The position numbers were made by a program, and so were the translations under genes. The notes beneath the pieces are model-generated. The model saw only the letters and a list, made by a program, of their open reading frames with translations. It had not been told where the DNA came from and did not search any database. Positions 44,659 through 49,710 of a DNA stretch of 49,710 nt are shown here, one piece after another. Numbering within the stretch: the first letter of the stretch is position 1; every line of letters starts with the position of its first letter. Source of the DNA: an uncultured Pelagibacteraceae bacterium (lineage in GTDB: Bacteria > Pseudomonadota > Alphaproteobacteria > Pelagibacterales > Pelagibacteraceae); assembly GCA_902561465.1 (NCBI GenBank), contig CACEPH010000004.1, positions 1 through 49,710 of the forward strand, given 5' to 3'.

Positions 44659-45945
44659 ATGGCTATAAAATATTTAAAAAAAGCAATTAAAACTCCATCA
44701 TCTGACGATAATAAGACTAGAGCAACTGTTCAAAGTATTCTTAATGATATCGAAAAAAGAAGAGAAGAGAGCATTAAAGAAATTACAAAAAAATTTGATA
44801 AATATGAAGGTGAGATAATTGTTTCAAAAGAAAAGATAGAGGAAGCTACAAAAAAAGTTAATCAAAAAACAAAAGATGATGTTCAGTTTGCTTATGAAAG
44901 AATCAAAAAATTTGCAGAACATCAACTTAAAAGCATGAATAATGAATTTGAGGTTGAACTTTCAAAAGGATTATTTGCAGGTCAAAGACTTATACCAGTC
45001 AGTTCGGCAGGTTGTTATATACCAGGAGGACGATACGCGCATATTTCTTCCGCAACAATGGCCATAACTCCGGCTAAGGTTGCTGGGGTAAAAACTATAA
45101 TTTGTGCAAGTCCACCAAAAAATGAGAATGGAGCTCATCCAGGAATTATTTATGCAGCAAATCTTTGTGGAGCTGACATTATATTAAATTTAGGAGGTAT
45201 AGCTGCTATAGGTTCAATGACCTACGGATGTTTTGGTAATCCTCCAGTTGATTTTTTAGTTGGTGCTGGAAACCAATATGTATCTGAAGCTAAAAGAATA
45301 GTTTACGGACAAGTAGGAATCGATCAGTTTGCGGGTCCAACTGAGATAGCAATTATTGCAGATAAATCTGCTGACAAAGAAATAGTTGCGGCAGATATAG
45401 TCGGCCAGGCGGAGCACGGTTACAATTCACCAGGATGGGTTTTTACTACAGATAAATCAGTCGCTGATTATATAATGAAAAGAATTCCAGAACTAATTGC
45501 TGAATTACCTGAAGGTCCAAGATCAAGCGCCGAACCAGCATGGAGAGATTATGGAGAAGTAATTCTTTGTGATACTGATGAAGATATGGCTCAAATTAGT
45601 GATCAGTATGCGGCTGAACACTTAGAGGTTCATGCTGAAAAATTAGATTGGTGGTTAAAGAGATTAAAAAATTATGGATCATTATTCTTAGGTGAAGAAA
45701 CAACAGTGGCTTATGGAGACAAATGTTCTGGGCCTAATCATATTTTACCAACCAAAGGAGGAGGAAGATATACTGGAGGTTTATCTGTTGGAAAATTTAT
45801 TAAAACATTAACTTTTCAAAGGATGACCAAAGAGGCTAATAAAATTGTAGGAGCTACTGCAGCTAGACTGGGTAGAGCCGAAGGAATGGAAGCTCACGCA
45901 AGAACAGGAGATATAAGATTGCAAAAGTATGGTCATACTAAATAA
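44659..45945 (+). CDS. hpsN: Sulfopropanediol 3-dehydrogenase (HpsN-type, histidinol dehydrogenase family)
   Basis: A 428-residue NAD enzyme related to HisD but with the HpsN pattern, which oxidises (R)-2,3-dihydroxypropane-1-sulfonate to sulfolactate in two steps. It begins MAIKYLKKA as HpsN does. Zinc and catalytic residues are present: Gln and His in GQAEHGYNSP, Glu-His in YAAEHLEV, Asp in YGDKCSGPNHILPT and the C-terminal His in EGMEAHARTGD. No other his gene is near, which argues against histidine synthesis. Its product would be the substrate of SuyAB encoded 14 kb to the left. Assignment by resemblance and context. Confidence 0.82.
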   Translation: MAIKYLKKAIKTPSSDDNKTRATVQSILNDIEKRREESIKEITKKFDKYEGEIIVSKEKIEEATKKVNQKTKDDVQFAYERIKKFAEHQLKSMNNEFEVELSKGLFAGQRLIPVSSAGCYIPGGRYAHISSATMAITPAKVAGVKTIICASPPKNENGAHPGIIYAANLCGADIILNLGGIAAIGSMTYGCFGNPPVDFLVGAGNQYVSEAKRIVYGQVGIDQFAGPTEIAIIADKSADKEIVAADIVGQAEHGYNSPGWVFTTDKSVADYIMKRIPELIAELPEGPRSSAEPAWRDYGEVILCDTDEDMAQISDQYAAEHLEVHAEKLDWWLKRLKNYGSLFLGEETTVAYGDKCSGPNHILPTKGGGRYTGGLSVGKFIKTLTFQRMTKEANKIVGATAARLGRAEGMEAHARTGDIRLQKYGHTK

Positions 45946-45947
45946 AT

Positions 45948-46952
45948 ATGCGGGCTCTTGTTTATACAAATACTCAAAAATTAATTTATAGAGAAGAAAA
46001 TAATCCAAAACCAAAAACTGGAGAAAGTATAATAAAAGTTACTGCATCTGGAATATGTGGTTCTGATATGCACGCTTATCACGGTAAAGATAATAGAAGA
46101 ATTCCTCCATTAATATTAGGACATGAAATAAGCGGAATTATAGACAAGGGAAAAGATATTGGAAAAGAAGTTGTGCTTAATCCTTTAATAACATGTGGTA
46201 AGTGTAGTTACTGTCAAAATGGCAATGAACATCTTTGTGAAAAAAGAATAATTTTGGGAATGAATAGACCAATTGAAAGACAAGGAGGTTTTGCAGAATT
46301 TGTTTCTATACCAGAAAAAAATATTTACAAACTACCAAAAGGACTTAGTATCAAGGAAGCCCCAATAGCTGAGCCAACAGCAGTTGCTTTTCACGCTGTA
46401 GAACTTGGTCAAAAATCTATTTTAAAAGATATTAAAAAAAGCAAAGCACTAGTTATTGGAGGTGGAGCGATTGGCTTACTTTGTGGACTGATATTATCGA
46501 ATGTAAAAAAATGTGATGATATAACTATTGTAGATCCTAATAACAAAAGATTAAAAGAGTGTTCCAAATATTTAAATGCAATGCCCGTAAGTCCTGAAAG
46601 CAAAAATATAGTAGAAAGCAATTTTGATATAGTTTTTGACACTGTTGGTCTTGAAGCCACAAGATTGCAAGCGATAAAATCCATTAAACCTGGAGGGACT
46701 ATTATACATATAGGACTTACTCAATCAGGAGGTAATTTCGATTTTAGAAAAGCTACACTTCAAGAAATAACATTTATAGGAACTTACTGTTACACAAACG
46801 AAGATTTTAAAAAAACATTAAATATTTTATCTAATAGAGAAATAGGAAGTCTTGATTGGATTGAATATAGAAATTTAAAAGATGGAGCTAAAGCGTTTAA
46901 GGAAATTCATGATGGATCTTGTAGCGCTCCAAAAATAGTTTTATTGATCTAA
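45948..46952 (+). CDS. Zinc-dependent MDR alcohol dehydrogenase (HpsO-like candidate)
   Basis: A 334-residue medium-chain dehydrogenase. Catalytic zinc ligands appear as CGSDMHAYHG and GHEISG near residue 60; the structural-zinc cysteines CGKCSYCQNGNEHLC are complete; the nucleotide-binding VIGGGAIGLLCG is near residue 170. It starts 2 bp after the hpsN-like gene, so they are co-translated. In known dihydroxypropanesulfonate clusters a dehydrogenase of this kind helps interconvert the two enantiomers so that HpsN can use both. That role here is inference. Confidence 0.85.
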   Translation: MRALVYTNTQKLIYREENNPKPKTGESIIKVTASGICGSDMHAYHGKDNRRIPPLILGHEISGIIDKGKDIGKEVVLNPLITCGKCSYCQNGNEHLCEKRIILGMNRPIERQGGFAEFVSIPEKNIYKLPKGLSIKEAPIAEPTAVAFHAVELGQKSILKDIKKSKALVIGGGAIGLLCGLILSNVKKCDDITIVDPNNKRLKECSKYLNAMPVSPESKNIVESNFDIVFDTVGLEATRLQAIKSIKPGGTIIHIGLTQSGGNFDFRKATLQEITFIGTYCYTNEDFKKTLNILSNREIGSLDWIEYRNLKDGAKAFKEIHDGSCSAPKIVLLI

Positions 46953-47855
46953 AGATACCACCGCAGCAGCTATTGAAGCCAATCTAGCTTCAGCTTCATC
47001 TGATCGACTAGTAATAACGACTGGAGCTTTACCTCCAAGAACAACGCCTGCAGCACAAGCTCCCATAAAATAAATCATCATTTTTACTAAAGCATTACCA
47101 GATTCTACATTGGGAACTAACATAATATCTAAGTCACCAGAAACATTATTTTTAATTTTTTTAATGGCAGCTGATTTTTTTGAAACTGAATTGTCAAAAG
47201 CTAAAGGACCAAATACATCAGCATTAATATTTTCTTCTTTAGCACGTTTTGTAATTTTATCAGCATCAATTGAGCTTGGAACGCTTTCTAAAATTTCTTC
47301 AGTTGCAGATAATACAGCTACTTTAGGTTTAGAAATTCCAATTTTGTTTGCAAAGTCTACAGCATTTTTAAGTATATGCATTTTGACTTCTAATTTTGGT
47401 AGTACGTTAACGACTCCATCAGTAATAATTAAAGGTTTATCATCAGTTCCTAAGGTCATATGCCAGACATGACTTAATCTTTTTTTTCCAATTAAATTTA
47501 AATCTCTTTTTAAAACAGATTTCATTAAGACATCTGTATGAATATGTCCTTTAACTATAATTTTTACTTTTCCTTCGCTTGCTAGTTTTGCTGCTATGGG
47601 TGCAGTGTCATTTTCATTTTTTTCACTAATTAATTCGTATTTAGAAATATCCCAGTTTAGTTTTTCTGCATATTTTTTTATTTCGATTTCGTTTCCTATA
47701 AATATAGGGTTAATTAAATTATTTTTAACTGCTTTATGCACAGACTCCATTGGAAAAATTTCTCCAGCATTGACAATGGCAGCATCGACCTTACCAACTT
47801 TTTTAGCTACATTAATAAGGTTATTTGGACATACAATTTTTTTATTTGATAACAT
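46941..47855 (-). CDS. pta: Phosphate acetyl/butyryltransferase family protein (Pta-like)
   Basis: A 304-residue protein of the phosphate acetyl/butyryltransferase family, matching the C-terminal domain of bifunctional enoyl-CoA hydratase/phosphate acetyltransferases. Seen are the N-terminal AAIVNAGEIFPMESVHKAV region, a central KGHIHTDVLMK, DGVVNVLPKLEVK, PNVESGNALVKMM and GGKAPVVITSRSD. It would convert acetyl phosphate and CoA to acetyl-CoA. Xsc in this window makes acetyl phosphate, and a pta gene commonly accompanies xsc. It overlaps the zinc dehydrogenase by 12 bp tail to tail. Confidence 0.88.
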   Translation of the reverse strand: MLSNKKIVCPNNLINVAKKVGKVDAAIVNAGEIFPMESVHKAVKNNLINPIFIGNEIEIKKYAEKLNWDISKYELISEKNENDTAPIAAKLASEGKVKIIVKGHIHTDVLMKSVLKRDLNLIGKKRLSHVWHMTLGTDDKPLIITDGVVNVLPKLEVKMHILKNAVDFANKIGISKPKVAVLSATEEILESVPSSIDADKITKRAKEENINADVFGPLAFDNSVSKKSAAIKKIKNNVSGDLDIMLVPNVESGNALVKMMIYFMGACAAGVVLGGKAPVVITSRSDEAEARLASIAAAVVSLDQ

Positions 47856-47884
47856 ACTTATTTATTTATGCTAATAAGTAAAAT

Positions 47885-48529
47885 ATGCAAGATATAAGTT
47901 TTGTTTTACTTGGATTTTTTACAGGATTAAGTTTAATTTTAGCCATTGGTGCACAAAATATATTTGTTATAGAGCAAGGTCTTAAAAAACAATATGTTAT
48001 TTTAGTTTGTTTAATTTGTTCAATATCAGACCTGTTGTTAATTTTCTTTGGGATTTTTTTATTTGAATACTTTAGAAGCTTTTTTAATAATATCGTAGAG
48101 TTAATTTTCAACATATTGCTTTTAGCTTTTCTCGTTTACTTTGTAATTGGTAAAATAAGAATTAAATATGACAACTTAAAGATTAATTTTGAAAATAGCA
48201 CTATTTCATTAAAAAATACGGTAATTAAAACATTAGGTTTTACCTATTTAAACCCTCATGTTTATTCAGATACTGTTTTTTTTCTTGGAAATTTTTCTAA
48301 GAATTTTCTAATTACACAAAAGTATTATTTTGGTGTAGGGGCTGCAATTGCTTCTTTTTTGTTTTTTTTTAGTCTAGGTTTTTTGTCTAAATTTCTATCA
48401 AAATATTTAAAAAATCAAACGGCCTGGAAATTTATAAATCTATTTATTGTAGTTTTCATGAGTATTTTGGCTTTTTATGTTTTATTAAATATTATCCTTT
48501 TCCTCTCCATGGAATTGTTTTATCTATAA
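47885..48529 (+). CDS. LysE/ArgO-family exporter
   Basis: A 214-residue, six-helix membrane protein of the LysE family. The first helix block LSLILAIGAQNIFVIEQGLKK is diagnostic, with the following SDLLLIFFGI segment and the central TLGFTYLNPHVYSDTV. Such proteins export basic amino acids or other small metabolites. It is divergent from pta (29 bp) and runs into the 3' end of the ABC permease gene (38-bp tail overlap). Cargo unknown. Confidence 0.87.
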   Translation: MQDISFVLLGFFTGLSLILAIGAQNIFVIEQGLKKQYVILVCLICSISDLLLIFFGIFLFEYFRSFFNNIVELIFNILLLAFLVYFVIGKIRIKYDNLKINFENSTISLKNTVIKTLGFTYLNPHVYSDTVFFLGNFSKNFLITQKYYFGVGAAIASFLFFFSLGFLSKFLSKYLKNQTAWKFINLFIVVFMSILAFYVLLNIILFLSMELFYL

Positions 48530-49710
48530 TTTTTCTAATCGTTAAATCAAATAGTAGTCCTAACATTCCCATTACGAATATTGTGATCCAAATTACTTCA
48601 TACTGCATATACTTTCGAGCTACATTTTCAACAAACCCAATACCAGTTGTTCCTGCCAAGAACTCAGCAGCTACTAGTGTTCCCCAACACATACCAACAG
48701 CAACTCTTATTCCTGTTAGTATTTCTGGCAGAGAGTTAGGAAATATAACTTCTCTAATGATTTGCCATCTAGAAGCTCCAAGCGAGTGAGCAGCATGAAT
48801 TTTTGATAGTTGAGTTCCTGATGCACCTGCTCTTGCTGAAATAATCATAATCGAAAAAGAAACCATAAATAATAAGAAAACTTTTCCAACGTTATCAATT
48901 CCAAAAACTGTTATTACTAATGGCGCCCAAGCAAGTGGAGGAACTGGTCTGTATAATTCAACCATGGGATCGAAAAATCCTTTAGCAAATCTATTTAATC
49001 CCATAAATAAACCTAAAGGAACACCAAGTATTATTCCAAGAGACAATCCTAAAAATACTCTTAAAAAAGAATCCCAAATGTGTCCTGTAGGAACTGGAAT
49101 TTTGAAAGCTTCAAACTCACCAGTAGCAATATCTAAAACTTTACTTTTGAAATTTGGATCAACTGTTCCATCTTGGTTATGTACCGGGTATTTACCTGGC
49201 ATGATATCAGCTATCCAATCAGGAAGAATAAACCCAACAATTTTATTAACTCCCATCATTTCATACCAAAGCATAGGAATCATTTTATATCCAACGCTTG
49301 GTTTCAACATCTCACCAAAAATTCTAAAAGTATCAGAAGGTTTTGGTAACCATCTACCAGGACCAGCTTCTGAACATTGAGGACCGCTTGCAACAATTGT
49401 TCCAGCTGGAAATAAAAGAATATCTATTGTTCTTAAATTTCCTTGCTCATTACTTTGAACTTTGTCAAAAGCTCTAATTGAATTTTCTAATTCATCCAAA
49501 GTTTTGGGAGGAAAAATACTTGCGTACTCAATTCTACGTACAAGTTTTTTAATATCTTTTATATAATCTAATTCTAACCCATCATCCAATCCATCCATGT
49601 ATTCTTTAATTTCATTAAAAATTGCCTCTGCCTGTCTTAAGTACTCAGGGTTATGATTTCTCATTTCAAAAAATTCATCACTAATAGAATTTAATTCTGC
49701 CGCCGCTGCA
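48492..49710 (-). CDS. TauC/SsuC-like ABC transporter permease with N-terminal extension (partial)
   Basis: The frame is open to the right edge; about 405 residues are visible, with the stop at 48492. The C-terminal 190 residues are a typical nitrate/sulfonate/taurine permease domain: a TM helix block beginning HIWDSFLRVFLGLSLGI, the EYRPVPPLAWAPLVI-like loop (written here ELYRPVPPLAWAPL) and the ATPase-docking loop AAHSLGASRWQIIREVIFPNSLPEI. Upstream lies a long, largely soluble region of about 200 residues, unusual because TauC is normally near 275 in total. Sulfonate import fits the genes to the left. Binding protein and ATPase are off the window. Confidence 0.85.
   Translation of the reverse strand, partial: AAAAELNSISDEFFEMRNHNPEYLRQAEAIFNEIKEYMDGLDDGLELDYIKDIKKLVRRIEYASIFPPKTLDELENSIRAFDKVQSNEQGNLRTIDILLFPAGTIVASGPQCSEAGPGRWLPKPSDTFRIFGEMLKPSVGYKMIPMLWYEMMGVNKIVGFILPDWIADIMPGKYPVHNQDGTVDPNFKSKVLDIATGEFEAFKIPVPTGHIWDSFLRVFLGLSLGIILGVPLGLFMGLNRFAKGFFDPMVELYRPVPPLAWAPLVITVFGIDNVGKVFLLFMVSFSIMIISARAGASGTQLSKIHAAHSLGASRWQIIREVIFPNSLPEILTGIRVAVGMCWGTLVAAEFLAGTTGIGFVENVARKYMQYEVIWITIFVMGMLGLLFDLTIRKIIDKTIPWRGKG

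Noticed and set aside
44659-45945. Histidine-biosynthetic HisD
   Set aside because: Isolated from his genes, HpsN-like termini, and coupled to an alcohol dehydrogenase; cannot be excluded fully without a tree.

Overview
The window looks like a chromosomal segment of a streamlined marine alphaproteobacterium, most likely of the SAR11/Pelagibacterales type. The sequence is strongly AT-rich with Lys/Asn/Ile-rich proteins. Genes are packed with 1-20 bp gaps or stop/start overlaps. A free-standing aprMBA-type APS reductase, sulfonate enzymes and a TRAP transporter sit beside ordinary housekeeping genes. No insertion sequence, prophage, CRISPR array, rRNA or tRNA was recognised. No gene-free stretch exceeds about 300 bases; the longest (about 19327-19588) holds a GC-rich candidate structured RNA ending in a strong terminator.

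Left part (1-20.4 kb), mostly housekeeping. It holds the 3' end of a family 2 glycosyltransferase, then umuDC with a LexA-type direct repeat at the umuD start. Next come a GFA-fold protein, a glycerate-kinase-like P-loop enzyme, a TolC-type channel, recA (with a related operator-like repeat), alaS, icd, psd-pssA, rlmE, a TPR protein, panB and a YfgM-like/bamB pair. An ABA4-like membrane protein, recX, two small envelope proteins, cysQ with an overlapping DUF3553 gene, and mnmA follow. After the candidate RNA there is a Frag1/DRAM-like membrane protein and a 27-residue, extremely basic peptide.

Middle part (20.4-32.8 kb), sulfur metabolism. metC and an MFS carrier lead into a small APS-kinase-like protein paired with a small nucleotidyltransferase, then a CADD-type oxygenase-fold protein (para-aminobenzoate formation in known members). 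aprM-aprB-aprA follows, with an unknown 116-residue protein, a 44-residue membrane peptide, a c-type cytochrome and a homocysteine-methyltransferase-family protein. suyAB (sulfolactate sulfo-lyase) and xsc (sulfoacetaldehyde acetyltransferase) are divergently arranged next to it. Both release sulfite, which AprBA can oxidise to APS.

Right part (32.8-49.7 kb), nutrient uptake and catabolism. A five-gene minus-strand run holds a GMC oxidoreductase, a TerC-family protein, an SDR, a MazG-like protein and a creatinase-like M24 protein that lacks most metal ligands. A TRAP transporter operon has a terminator/attenuator after the binding-protein gene. An NCS1 permease faces puuE-alc-allA, forming a complete allantoin-to-glyoxylate route. 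An HpsN-type sulfopropanediol dehydrogenase is followed by a zinc alcohol dehydrogenase, a phosphotransacetylase (which would take up the acetyl phosphate made by Xsc), a LysE-type exporter and the 3' part of a TauC-like ABC permease.

Together the window reads as an organosulfonate module: TauC and possibly TRAP for uptake, HpsN and a zinc dehydrogenase converting dihydroxypropanesulfonate to sulfolactate, SuyAB and Xsc for desulfonation, Pta for acetyl-CoA and AprMBA for sulfite disposal. An allantoin module for nitrogen lies within it. Substrates are inferred from family resemblance and context; no database search was possible.
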